Below are positions 52,400 to 61,232 of a stretch of 64,000 bases of DNA, one piece after another; the first letter of the stretch is position 1, and every line of letters starts with the position of its first letter. Position numbers and translations under genes: made by a program. Below the pieces are notes generated by a model. It worked only from the letters and a program-made list of their open reading frames with translations, was not told the DNA's origin and did no database searches. This DNA comes from CBDFKK01 sp965248815 (lineage in GTDB: Bacteria > Pseudomonadota > Alphaproteobacteria > SMXP01), in assembly GCA_965248815.1 (NCBI GenBank), contig CBDFKK010000008.1:1054001-1118000 (forward strand). The letters are read 5' to 3'.

Positions 52400-53932
52400 A
52401 TGAGCCGTCTCACACGTCAGGAATTGCTTAAGGGGGCTATGAGCGGCGCGGCAATGGGTATAGCCGGAACTCTGCCAGGCGCCGGCTTACTTCAGCGAGC
52501 CATAGCCCAGGAAAATGGTATCAGCGACGATCCGGGAACGGAATATGTTTTGCGAGATGCCATCGTCCTGACCATGGACGATGAGCGCCGCGCCTTTCAG
52601 TCGGGCTATGTTTGGATTCGAGGTGGGCGCATCTATCGCGTTGGCGCAACGGCTGATCTGAGTGCGGTCCCTGATGGCATCGAAGTGCGATCGGCAAGTA
52701 ACCGTCTCATTATGCCGGGACTTATCAATTGTCACACCCATCTATCGAACGGAATCTTACGCGGCATTTTTGACGAAATGCCGCTTGACGTCTGGTTCAG
52801 CAAAGGCATGTGGCCCGTGCTCGATGAACTCGACGGCGCAGCCGGCGAAGCGGGAGCGCAGATTTCTCTGCTCGAACTCATGTCCATGGGCGTCACCACC
52901 ACCGCCGTCGGCGAGTTTGGCACACCCCATAAGGACTTGCCCGACGGCACGCTCACCGCAGTTGAAAAATCTGGCATTCGTGCCGTTGTTTCGCGCATGA
53001 CCGTCGATGGGACAAGCGAAAGCCCGGCAGAATTTATCCCGCCGAAGTATCGCGAAAGACCGTCCGTTGCCGCGGACGAAGTGCGCCGGCTGCAAAAACG
53101 ATTCAATTCAACGCTGATATCCGTGGCACCGGAAGCCCTTGGCCCGGTGCGCTGCACACCTGAGATGGTGCGTGCCATGTACGATGTAGCGCGTGAAACG
53201 GAAAGCCACTTCTTGATGCATGTGGCCGGATCTCCCGAGGAGCGTGACGCAGCCCATCAGACGTTCGGTCATGGCAGCATCATCGAACTGGAACGCATGG
53301 GCGTATTGGGACCTAAAACACTGTTTGCCCACGCGGTGTGGCTGGACGATGAGGAAATCGCGTTACTGGCCGAAACCGAAACCGGCATTTCGCACAATCC
53401 GGTCTCGAACGCCTACTACGCAACCGGCATTGCACGCCTCCCCGATCTTCTAACAGCTAACGTGCGCGTCGGTCTTGGCGTCGACGGCGCGTCGACCAAT
53501 AACGGCCAAAATATCTGGGAAACCATGAAAATGGCCATGCTGTTTCAAAAGCAGGAGCTCATGAATGCGAATTTCGGGTCGGCAGAACTGGCGCTCGAGC
53601 TCATGACACGAGGCGGCGCACACGCACTGCACATGGAAGATGAGATCGGCTCGCTCGAGGAAGGCAAACGCGCCGACTTTATTGTGATCGATACGGGCCG
53701 TATTTCTCTTTCGCCCTTGCAGACCGTGGTTTCGAACTTGGTCTATTCCAATGATCCTTGGGCAGTCCGAGACGTTTACGTCAACGGTGATGCGGTTGTC
53801 AGCGACGGCGTTCATATCTCCCTCGACCGCGCAACAGTTGTCGACCAGGGCCGTCAAGCACTCGGCAAGTTGCTCAACGGCACGAGGCTAGATTCCTATC
53901 TCGCGGAACGCAGCTCTTGGAAGTGGGAATGA
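52400..53932 (+). CDS. Amidohydrolase / cytosine-adenosine deaminase-type (TRZ/ATZ) hydrolase with export-like leader
   Basis: A 510-residue metallo-dependent hydrolase. The metal ligands are H112 and H114 (NCHTHLSNG), a histidine in LMHVAG, a further one in FAHAVWLDD and the aspartate of VGLGVDGAS. The SHNPVSNAYY segment and the C-terminal EEGKRADFIVID are also typical. Members remove amino groups or chlorine from heteroaromatic rings. The first 36 residues (SRLTRQELLKGAMSGAAMG...) look like a Tat leader but have RQ instead of RR. AGGA precedes the ATG at 52400, which is preferred to the longer frame overlapping the upstream gene. Confidence 0.85.
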   Translation: MSRLTRQELLKGAMSGAAMGIAGTLPGAGLLQRAIAQENGISDDPGTEYVLRDAIVLTMDDERRAFQSGYVWIRGGRIYRVGATADLSAVPDGIEVRSASNRLIMPGLINCHTHLSNGILRGIFDEMPLDVWFSKGMWPVLDELDGAAGEAGAQISLLELMSMGVTTTAVGEFGTPHKDLPDGTLTAVEKSGIRAVVSRMTVDGTSESPAEFIPPKYRERPSVAADEVRRLQKRFNSTLISVAPEALGPVRCTPEMVRAMYDVARETESHFLMHVAGSPEERDAAHQTFGHGSIIELERMGVLGPKTLFAHAVWLDDEEIALLAETETGISHNPVSNAYYATGIARLPDLLTANVRVGLGVDGASTNNGQNIWETMKMAMLFQKQELMNANFGSAELALELMTRGGAHALHMEDEIGSLEEGKRADFIVIDTGRISLSPLQTVVSNLVYSNDPWAVRDVYVNGDAVVSDGVHISLDRATVVDQGRQALGKLLNGTRLDSYLAERSSWKWE

Positions 53933-53941
53933 GGTTTGTCG

Positions 53942-55348
53942 CTACGAAGAGGCAAGCCGCGGCAATAATTTAGCCGCGAATGTCGACAGCGTATCGTCGC
54001 GGGCACCCATGACGATGATGCGATCGCCCGGACGCGCAAGTTCAATGAGCTTGTCGCCGCACGCCTCCCGGTCTGCAAAGGCGTAAGCATGCCGGCCGCC
54101 TGAATGCACCGCTCTGGCGATGTCATTGCTCGAGACCTTTCGTTCGACTGTACCGCCGTAATAAATCGGCTCCGGCATGATCAAAACGTCATCGCCGTCG
54201 AGTCCCTTTGCAAAGCAGTCGATAAAGGCGTCTTTCAATAGTGCCAGCGGGCCGAATCCGTGAGGCTGAAACATGACGAGAAGGCGCCCGCGAAAGTCAT
54301 GCAAAGAACTAAGTGTCGCCGCGATTTTATCCGGGTTGTGACCAAAATCGTCGACCACCGTCACGCCGTTTGACGTGCCGACGAGTTCCAACCGGCGCCG
54401 AATTCCAGCGAACGTTCCGAGAGCCGACGCCGCTTCTTGCAGCGAGACATGGCAAGCGCGCGCGGCGGTGACCGCCGCCAAAGCATTCGCCACATTGTGT
54501 GCCCCGGGCATAGGCAATTTGACCGCAACTGTTTCGCCGGAAGCTTTTTCGGTCACAGTGAATGCAGTGCCGTCAGCCTCCGGAACCAAGTCGTCCGCAA
54601 AAAAATCGGCAGACGTATCCTGCAAGCTATATGTGTGCGCACTCCCAGCTGCAAGCTTTTCGGCGATTGCCGCTGTCTCATCGTTATCTAAATTAAGAAC
54701 GGCAGTTTCGGCTTCATTGACAAAGTCATGGAACAACGCACGCAATTCATCGAGCGGTTTGTGATCAAAGGCGATATTGTTCAAAACTGCGATGCGTGGA
54801 TTGAAAAGTGCAATCGAGCCGTCACTTTCATCGACCTCGCTGACAAAAAAATTGCTGTTACCACTCACGGCGCTGGCGAATGGCTCGTCCGGCGTCACGA
54901 AATTCTTCATGACGGCGCCATTGACGATGGTGGGCCCCTGCCCTGCCTCGGACAGGATCCAGCCGATCATCCCCGTGGTCGTCGATTTGCCGCTGGTACC
55001 ACCGACGGCAATGCTCTGCGCAGCGCCATTAAACAGATCTGCCAACAACGCAGCGCGTGTTATGCGCGAGGCGCCAACGCGCGAAGCCGCAGCAACGTCA
55101 GGCACCGTCTCTTCGACCGCCGCCGAGGCGACCAAGATCTGATCGGACCGGTTCAAGCCACTACCATTTTGCGGAAACAGGCAAATGCCGTGCATCCGCA
55201 AATACTGGAACTTTTCCGGCGTCTGCCCCTGATCCAGCGAGCGGTCCGAGCCTTCGACCTTATGTCCCTGGGTGCGGAGAATCATGGCCAAAGGCAGCAT
55301 GCCACTGCCCCCAATTCCGCAGAAGAAATAGTTCTTGTTTTGATTCAT
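53942..55348 (-). CDS. Mur ligase, probable murein-tripeptide recycling ligase (Mpl-like)
   Basis: A 468-residue Mur ligase with all three domains: an N-terminal UDP-binding Rossmann part (FCGIGGSGMLPLAMIL), the ATP loop VGGTSGKSTTTGMI, SEVDESDGS and INGA-type residues in domain 2, and a C-terminal domain. MurC-like features are present, but the usual DDYAHHP is DDFGHNP and FQPHRYTR is FQPHGFGPL. The gene is divergent, 62 bp, from an LD-carboxypeptidase gene. That pairing favours Mpl, which joins recycled L-Ala-gamma-D-Glu-mDAP to UDP-MurNAc, over MurC. No other mur genes are near. Confidence 0.75.
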   Translation of the reverse strand: MNQNKNYFFCGIGGSGMLPLAMILRTQGHKVEGSDRSLDQGQTPEKFQYLRMHGICLFPQNGSGLNRSDQILVASAAVEETVPDVAAASRVGASRITRAALLADLFNGAAQSIAVGGTSGKSTTTGMIGWILSEAGQGPTIVNGAVMKNFVTPDEPFASAVSGNSNFFVSEVDESDGSIALFNPRIAVLNNIAFDHKPLDELRALFHDFVNEAETAVLNLDNDETAAIAEKLAAGSAHTYSLQDTSADFFADDLVPEADGTAFTVTEKASGETVAVKLPMPGAHNVANALAAVTAARACHVSLQEAASALGTFAGIRRRLELVGTSNGVTVVDDFGHNPDKIAATLSSLHDFRGRLLVMFQPHGFGPLALLKDAFIDCFAKGLDGDDVLIMPEPIYYGGTVERKVSSNDIARAVHSGGRHAYAFADREACGDKLIELARPGDRIIVMGARDDTLSTFAAKLLPRLASS

Positions 55349-55410
55349 CGGTCAAAGCTAAAGAGAGTAACCCGCCGTGGCAAAGCATTGTGGGCAATGA
55401 GGCATTTATA

Positions 55411-56268
55411 ATGAGTGAAGGCGCGCGCGAGATCGGCCCCAAGATCGGAATCGTAGCCCCAGGCTCGCGCATCGACGAGACAATTGCGGCCGAGGTTAAA
55501 AAGCTCGCCGCCGCGTACTATCCAGCTCAGGGCGTGGATCTCGTCTTTCATCCCCAATGTTTCCTGTCTGCGGGTCATTTCGCGGGAAACGATGGTGCCC
55601 GCGCACAAGCCTTTGCCGAATTCGCCAATGACGACAGTTTTGATGCCCTGTGGTTTGCCCGCGGCGGCTATGGCTCGTGCCGTTTGATCGACGAATTGCT
55701 TAGCGATTTGACAGACGCTGCCAAGACCAAAACATATTTGGGCTACAGCGACACCGGCGCCATTTTGGCGGCACTCTATAAGAGAGGCTGTGGCCACCTG
55801 GCCCACGGACCCATGCCCGCCGACATTGCCCGGCCGGGGGGCGAAGAAGCGGTGAAGCGCGCGCTTGCGTATTTGGTCGATCGCGCGCCTGAGTCGATCG
55901 AGCGCACTATTGCACCAACTAAGAAAACCGCCGCGTTCAACATCACGATTTTGAGTCAACTCCTCGGCACACCCTATCAGCCGGATCTCACAAACCACAT
56001 TTTGATGCTCGAAGACGTCTCGGAACAAATGTACCGGATCGACCGGGCTCTGTTTCACATCACTAGCAATCCGGAAATCAGAAAAGTAGCTGGCATAATG
56101 ATGGGCCGCTGCGGCGACATCCCACCTAATGATCCGGACTTCGGGCAAACGGAAGAAGACGTTGCCAAGCATTGGTGCGCCCATGCGGGCATCCCCTATC
56201 TCGGCCGCGCCGACATCGGCCACGACGTGGCAAATAAGGTGGTGCCGTTTGGTGCGATCACAGGGTGA
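55411..56268 (+). CDS. LD-carboxypeptidase (peptidase S66, LdcA-like)
   Basis: A 285-residue cytoplasmic enzyme. The Rossmann-like N-terminal half (KIGIVAPGSRID) is followed by the nucleophile region ALWFARGGYGSCRLID, where the S66 catalytic serine is replaced in print by GGYG-S-C-R. YLGYSDTGAIL, HGPMP and the C-terminal GIPYLGRADIGHDVANKVVPFG follow. LdcA trims the terminal D-Ala from the tetrapeptide. The tripeptide so made is the substrate of the divergent Mpl-like ligase. The ATG at 55411 has GAGG nine bases upstream. Confidence 0.88.
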   Translation: MSEGAREIGPKIGIVAPGSRIDETIAAEVKKLAAAYYPAQGVDLVFHPQCFLSAGHFAGNDGARAQAFAEFANDDSFDALWFARGGYGSCRLIDELLSDLTDAAKTKTYLGYSDTGAILAALYKRGCGHLAHGPMPADIARPGGEEAVKRALAYLVDRAPESIERTIAPTKKTAAFNITILSQLLGTPYQPDLTNHILMLEDVSEQMYRIDRALFHITSNPEIRKVAGIMMGRCGDIPPNDPDFGQTEEDVAKHWCAHAGIPYLGRADIGHDVANKVVPFGAITG

Positions 56269-56299
56269 GGCACGCTCGCAAATGAATGGATAACTCATC

Positions 56300-56623
56300 A
56301 TGAAATTAACGCGCGCAACAGAACGGCAGTTTGAATCGTTTAACGAAGACGGCGCCGAAAAACTCGACTTGTGGAACGAGGGACATGACGTGTCCGCACA
56401 GATTTACAAGTTCCCGAAGGGGAGTTCTTATCCTGCCCATTCTCATGAGACATGGGAGCAGATGTTTATTATTTCGGGTAAACTCAAACTCTCAGGCGTC
56501 GTCTTAAGCGCCGGCGATTACTCGTTTACTGAGCCGGGCGAAACCCACGCGGTTGAAAATCTCGAAGACACTATAGTTCTTCTGAGCTTCATAGTTCTTC
56601 TGAGCTTCGGAAAATCAATCTAA
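56300..56623 (+). CDS. Cupin-domain protein
   Basis: A 107-residue single-domain cupin. Motif 1 is YPAHSHETWEQMFIISGKLKL, with two His and a Glu as metal ligands; motif 2 is GDYSFTEPGETHAVEN. The C-terminus carries the hexapeptide IVLLSF twice in a row, from an 18-bp tandem duplication (56573-56608). The gene follows the LD-carboxypeptidase by 31 bp. Its binding role is unknown. Confidence 0.82.
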   Translation: MKLTRATERQFESFNEDGAEKLDLWNEGHDVSAQIYKFPKGSSYPAHSHETWEQMFIISGKLKLSGVVLSAGDYSFTEPGETHAVENLEDTIVLLSFIVLLSFGKSI

Positions 56624-56650
56624 GGCCTGCGCCTTAGCGTTTTGTTTAGC

Positions 56651-56667
56651 GGAATGTCCGACATTCC
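56651..56667. promoter_or_regulatory. Near-perfect palindrome downstream of the cupin gene
   Basis: GGAATGTC-C-GACATTCC, eight-base perfect arms, lies 28 bp after the cupin stop. The loop of one base is too short for a stable RNA hairpin of full length, so an operator-like DNA site is more likely than a terminator. The rest of 56624-56935 shows no gene. Confidence 0.35.
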
Positions 56668-56935
56668 TTTGCCAAAACCTCTTGCTGAGTTCCACTTGAA
56701 GTTGCGCAGTAATTGCTGCCGTCTGCGCGCTTAGATTGCAACGCCTCCCTAACAAAATAAATTTTCCCATCACCGAACTTAATGCCGCGGGCATCAATCT
56801 AAAGTTTACCATTCTGCGCCATTAATCATTGACTGCCGATTGATGTTTGCGGAATGGCCACTGGTACCGTTCAAGTCTCAGCCACTTGCAAATGCAACAA
56901 GAGCAACATTAAGCACTTCTGAGGCCGCATAGACG

Positions 56936-57427
56936 ATGGCGGGTAGCCTGGACAATCTCAGTTTTCTTGTCGTTGATGACAATTACAATATGTGCCGAAT
57001 TATGGAGTCCATCTTGCGCGGATTTGGCATTCGCGAAATTGCTGCGATCACTAACGTACCACGCGCGCTTGAAGAAATGTACACCCGCAATTTCGACATC
57101 GCGATCGTCGATCACATAATGGAGCCGATGGACGGCCTTGAGTTTACACAATTGGTAAGAACCGCCTCGGACAGTCGCAATCCATATTTGCCCATCATAT
57201 TAATGACGGGGTTCACGCAGCGCCGGCGCATCAATGAAGTTCGCGATGCTGGGATCACGGCCATACTCGCCAAGCCGGTACGCCCGATTGATCTCTATAA
57301 GCGGATCGTTCATGTCATCGAAAAGCCCCGACCCTTCATTCGCTCACCCCGCTATACGGGTCCCGATCGGCGACTTAAGAATTCAGAAAGCTATACGGGG
57401 CCAGAGCGGCGTAAGCAGGCAAACTGA
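56936..57427 (+). CDS. Single-domain response regulator
   Basis: A 163-residue receiver protein. The acidic pair is DD (14-15), the phospho-acceptor D59 (IVDHIMEPMDG), the switch Thr in LMTGF and K113 (LAKPVRP). There is no output domain. The basic C-terminal tail has YTGPDRR and YTGPERR, a motif duplicated 18 residues apart; in related alphaproteobacterial receivers such tails are common as I recall. It may act through protein-protein contacts, as chemotaxis- or cell-cycle-type receivers do. No kinase is adjacent. Confidence 0.88.
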   Translation: MAGSLDNLSFLVVDDNYNMCRIMESILRGFGIREIAAITNVPRALEEMYTRNFDIAIVDHIMEPMDGLEFTQLVRTASDSRNPYLPIILMTGFTQRRRINEVRDAGITAILAKPVRPIDLYKRIVHVIEKPRPFIRSPRYTGPDRRLKNSESYTGPERRKQAN

Positions 57428-57606
57428 CGTTCTGCCTCCGCCACTTGCGATCCCTACCCAGCTCGAATAAAGCCGCAGCTCGGACGGTTTAAGTCGTCTC
57501 AATACCGCTGACGGCTGCATACTATGGACAATTCTTCCTGTCGCCTTGCTCCATCGGGCCCAATCGTGCGTATAAGAACCAACAGATTTTATTCCAGAGG
57601 AAATCA

Positions 57607-59364
57607 ATGCTGGGACTCGACAAAAGACTGATTCACCAAACCACACAAAACTGGATCATTTTGGGTATGGCGGCAGGCCTTATTGATGTCGCCTTGACCC
57701 TCACACTTTTCTACCTTTTGGGCCTCTCGCTTGATGGGGCACTTGAAGGTCAGAATCTACTGGCCGAATTCGTTGGATTTGTCATCCTGCTCTTTCTTCT
57801 CAAATTTTCGTTTGCTTGGCTGTTCAGAACGGCACAGTCCAAAGCCTGTTCCGAGACCAAAGTCTCGGTGCGCGATATGGTCTATCGCCATGCACTTAAG
57901 CTTGGCCCCGGTCTGCTCGGCAAAGGCAGAACCGGCCAGCTGGTTAACACCACAGTCGACGGGATGGACTGGTTGGAAAATTATTACGGCGTCTATTTCA
58001 TCCAATTCGCGGTTGGTATGGGAACACCAATCCTCCTTTGCCTCTTTATTCTTGGCATGGATTGGGTGGTGGGCTTGGCCCTCATCGTGAGCATTCCGAT
58101 TACGCCCTTGTTTATCCGCGCGGTTTCAAGTTCGTTTTCGGACGTCAGCCGCCGATACTCAAAAGTGTTGGACAGCCAAAGCGCCCATTTCCTCGATTCC
58201 ATTCAAGGCATGTCCACATTGAAGTCGTTCAATTTGAGCCGCAAACGCGGTGAGGATATGCGCGTCGCCAATGAAGAGCTGCGTCAGGAAACGATGGGAC
58301 TCCTGTTTGTCAATCAAATGATGATCGCCTTCGTTGATTTCGGCTTTGCGCTCGCTTCAACGTTGGTCATTACAGTTGTGGCATTGATCCGCTTAGATGG
58401 TGGGTTTCTTACCGCGGGCGAAGTTATCGCGCTCATCTTAGCGAGCTCGATGTTCTCCAAGACACTTGGATCACTTGGCAAGTTCTTCTTTGCCGGTGCG
58501 GTGGGGCGCGAGATTGCCAACAAGATTTCGAAATTTCTTGATGAGAAACCAAGCATTCAAGATAGTCCTGCCAATGAGAACACGCCCCTGGCGCTGCAAA
58601 AGCCGTCGATTGAATTTGAAAACGTTTCGTTTAGTTATGAAGGTAGCGACGTGCCGGCTATCGACGATATCAGCTTCAAGATGGAAGCCGCTGAAACTCT
58701 GGCGCTTATCGGTCAAAGCGGTTCTGGCAAAACCACACTAACTAATCTCATCTTGCGCACCCTCAAACCGAGCGCCGGTACGATCAAACTTGACGGAAAG
58801 TCGTTGGATGATCTGCCCGTTGATTGGGTGCGCGAACAAATCGCACTCGTGCCGCAAGATCCATTTTTGTTCTTCGGCACCATCGCCGACAATCTCCGCG
58901 TTGCCAAGGAAGACGCTACGGAGGACGAGCTCAAAGCCGCGACCGAGGCCGCCGAGCTCTACGACTACATCAAATCGACGCCTAAGGGCTTCGACACTAT
59001 GGTGGGCGAACAGGGACTTGCCTTAAGCAGCGGTCAAGTTCAGCGCCTCGCCATTGCGCGCGCCTTGTTGAAGGATTCGTCCATTGTCATTCTCGACGAA
59101 CCGACATCACAAATTGATGTTGAAACCGAATTCGAATTGACCAAAGCATTGCAGCGGCTGACCCAAAACAAAACCGTTCTCTTGATTGCCCACCGCCTAT
59201 CCACAGTTGAACAGGCCGACCGGATCATGGTCATGAAGCAGGGCAAAATTGTAGAAGAAGGCAGACGCGAAGAGCTGCTAAAGCAAGACGGGCCTTATGC
59301 GCGAATGGTGAGAACCAAGAGATCAACCGAGATACACGGATTCACCGGCGAGGAGGTCGCTTAG
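57607..59364 (+). CDS. CydD-like ABC exporter half (fused permease-ATPase)
   Basis: A 585-residue protein with six transmembrane segments in the first 300 residues and a C-terminal ATPase. The transmembrane part resembles CydD: LDKRL near the start, VGLALIVSIPITPLFI and SAHFLDSIQGMSTLKSF. The ATPase has GQSGSGKTT (369-377) and ILDEPTS. The signature motif is LSSGQ (473-477) instead of LSGGQ. CydDC exports cysteine and glutathione to the periplasm. AGGA precedes the ATG and the partner follows two bases after the stop. No cydAB genes are in the window. Confidence 0.85.
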   Translation: MLGLDKRLIHQTTQNWIILGMAAGLIDVALTLTLFYLLGLSLDGALEGQNLLAEFVGFVILLFLLKFSFAWLFRTAQSKACSETKVSVRDMVYRHALKLGPGLLGKGRTGQLVNTTVDGMDWLENYYGVYFIQFAVGMGTPILLCLFILGMDWVVGLALIVSIPITPLFIRAVSSSFSDVSRRYSKVLDSQSAHFLDSIQGMSTLKSFNLSRKRGEDMRVANEELRQETMGLLFVNQMMIAFVDFGFALASTLVITVVALIRLDGGFLTAGEVIALILASSMFSKTLGSLGKFFFAGAVGREIANKISKFLDEKPSIQDSPANENTPLALQKPSIEFENVSFSYEGSDVPAIDDISFKMEAAETLALIGQSGSGKTTLTNLILRTLKPSAGTIKLDGKSLDDLPVDWVREQIALVPQDPFLFFGTIADNLRVAKEDATEDELKAATEAAELYDYIKSTPKGFDTMVGEQGLALSSGQVQRLAIARALLKDSSIVILDEPTSQIDVETEFELTKALQRLTQNKTVLLIAHRLSTVEQADRIMVMKQGKIVEEGRREELLKQDGPYARMVRTKRSTEIHGFTGEEVA

Positions 59365-59366
59365 TC

Positions 59367-61151
59367 ATGAAAACTGATTGGCAAGTCATGAAGCGACTTC
59401 TGCAAATATTGTCGCCGCTGAAATGGATCATGGTGTTTTCCGCAACCATGAGGATCACGAAAATGGTCGGCGACACGGTTTTGATCGCCGTTGCAGCGGG
59501 CACAATCTTCTACTACGTCGCCGAGCCCTCATCCGCCGTCCTGTGGCAAGGCGCCCTGTGGCTGGTCGTAACAGCCGCGGTCGTTGGCACGAGCCACTAT
59601 CTTGAGCAATTTGCCGGGCATTATGTGGCCTTTGTTCTGCTGGCCAAGCTACGCAACATGTTTTTCGACTCCATGGAACCGCTGGCACCGGCCAAAACAG
59701 CCAAACTGCAGACTGGCGACGCAATCGGCCGCGTTATGAGTGATTGCGAACGCATCGAACCTTTTTACGCGCATACGTTAGCCCCGATCGTCAGTGTCGT
59801 CTTTGTCCCGATCATATTGCTGAGCTTCTTGTGGACCATCCACCCGACGCTGACGCTGACCATGGCGCCGTTCTTCATCATCGTTACCCTTGTCGGTCCT
59901 TTTGTTCTCACCAAACTCGGCCAAGGTGGTGGCCGCGAATGGCGCGAGATGCAAGGCCAAGTGAATGCCTATCTCACGGATAGCATTCAGGGCATTCGCG
60001 ACACGGTGGCCTTTGGTTACGGAGACCGGCGAGCCCGCGAAGTGGCAAGCCTAGGTAAGAGGCTTCAAGCAGGCCAAGAACAATTGTTCAAAGCTGATGC
60101 TTTGCAACGCGGATTTAATGAAATCATCATCACGATTGCGATTGTCACCACCGCTTGGGTCGCCATCTCTCTAGCCAATGAGGGTGCGATCGATCCGCTG
60201 AGAGATATCCCAATCGTTTTGGCTGTCGCCGTCACCGGCTTCACGACAAGTCTCGAATTTTGTAATGCCTACAATGACTTTCGAGTATCGGTGGTATGCG
60301 CTCGGCGATTTTTTGAACTTATGGATGAAAAGCCGGACGTGGTCGATTTGGTCGAGGCCGGACCAGGCGACGTCGAGCCGTCCATCCACTTTAAACATGT
60401 CGATTTCGAATACGACGCGGAAGACGCTGCATGGTCCCGCGACCAGAAGATTTTGCAAGATGTCGATATCGACATCAGTGCGGGTAAGCACATTGCGCTG
60501 GTCGGCCCTACCGGAGCGGGCAAGTCGACTATTATTAATTTGCTGATGCGCTATTGGGATCCTCAAGGCGGCAAAGTCTGCATTGGCGACGCAAAAGTGC
60601 AGGACTTTTTGCTTAGCGAATTGCAGGACGAACTTTCTACGGTTTCTCAGCGCAGTTACATTTTCAATTCGACCATCGGCGAAAACATTCGCATGGGTAA
60701 ACCAAGCGCCACTCAGGAGGAAGTTGATCAAGCGGCGAAACAAGCAAATCTTTTGGATTGGATCAAGAGTCTGCCGGACGGGTTCGATACTGAAGTAGGC
60801 GATCGCGGATCAAAACTTTCGGGAGGCCAACGCCAGCGGATTGCAATCGCGCGGGCCATGTTGAAAGACGCGCCCATCGTGTTGCTTGACGAAGCCACGT
60901 CCAATCTTGATGTTGAAACCGAAAGAGATGTGTTGACGGCGCTTAAACGCCTGTGCGAAGGGCGCACCACGCTTACTATCGCGCATCGTCTATCGACGGT
61001 CGTCGGCGCGGACGAGATCCTCGTCATGGACGATGGTCACATCGCCGAACACGGCACGCATCAAGAGCTCATGGATCAACAAGGCTGGTACGCACGCATG
61101 TTTGAAATGCAACTCGACGAAGTCGACGCGCTCGAGCCAGGAGTAGCGTGA
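59367..61151 (+). CDS. CydC-like ABC exporter half (fused permease-ATPase)
   Basis: A 594-residue partner of the CydD-like protein. The permease has six hydrophobic segments; the ATPase has GPTGAGKST, the canonical signature LSGGQRQRIAIARAML, LLDEATS and the switch histidine of IAHRLS. The heterodimer therefore has a canonical signature in this subunit and a variant one in the other. It starts two bases after its partner, after GAGGAGG. Export of a thiol or another small molecule is the best inference. Confidence 0.85.
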   Translation: MKTDWQVMKRLLQILSPLKWIMVFSATMRITKMVGDTVLIAVAAGTIFYYVAEPSSAVLWQGALWLVVTAAVVGTSHYLEQFAGHYVAFVLLAKLRNMFFDSMEPLAPAKTAKLQTGDAIGRVMSDCERIEPFYAHTLAPIVSVVFVPIILLSFLWTIHPTLTLTMAPFFIIVTLVGPFVLTKLGQGGGREWREMQGQVNAYLTDSIQGIRDTVAFGYGDRRAREVASLGKRLQAGQEQLFKADALQRGFNEIIITIAIVTTAWVAISLANEGAIDPLRDIPIVLAVAVTGFTTSLEFCNAYNDFRVSVVCARRFFELMDEKPDVVDLVEAGPGDVEPSIHFKHVDFEYDAEDAAWSRDQKILQDVDIDISAGKHIALVGPTGAGKSTIINLLMRYWDPQGGKVCIGDAKVQDFLLSELQDELSTVSQRSYIFNSTIGENIRMGKPSATQEEVDQAAKQANLLDWIKSLPDGFDTEVGDRGSKLSGGQRQRIAIARAMLKDAPIVLLDEATSNLDVETERDVLTALKRLCEGRTTLTIAHRLSTVVGADEILVMDDGHIAEHGTHQELMDQQGWYARMFEMQLDEVDALEPGVA

Positions 61152-61232
61152 GCAGTGGACCGCCTTTGAGCAAAATGCGATTTTCCTGCAGCGGAAAGAG
61201 AAAGCACTTGCTGGTAGAATTGAAACTTTAGA

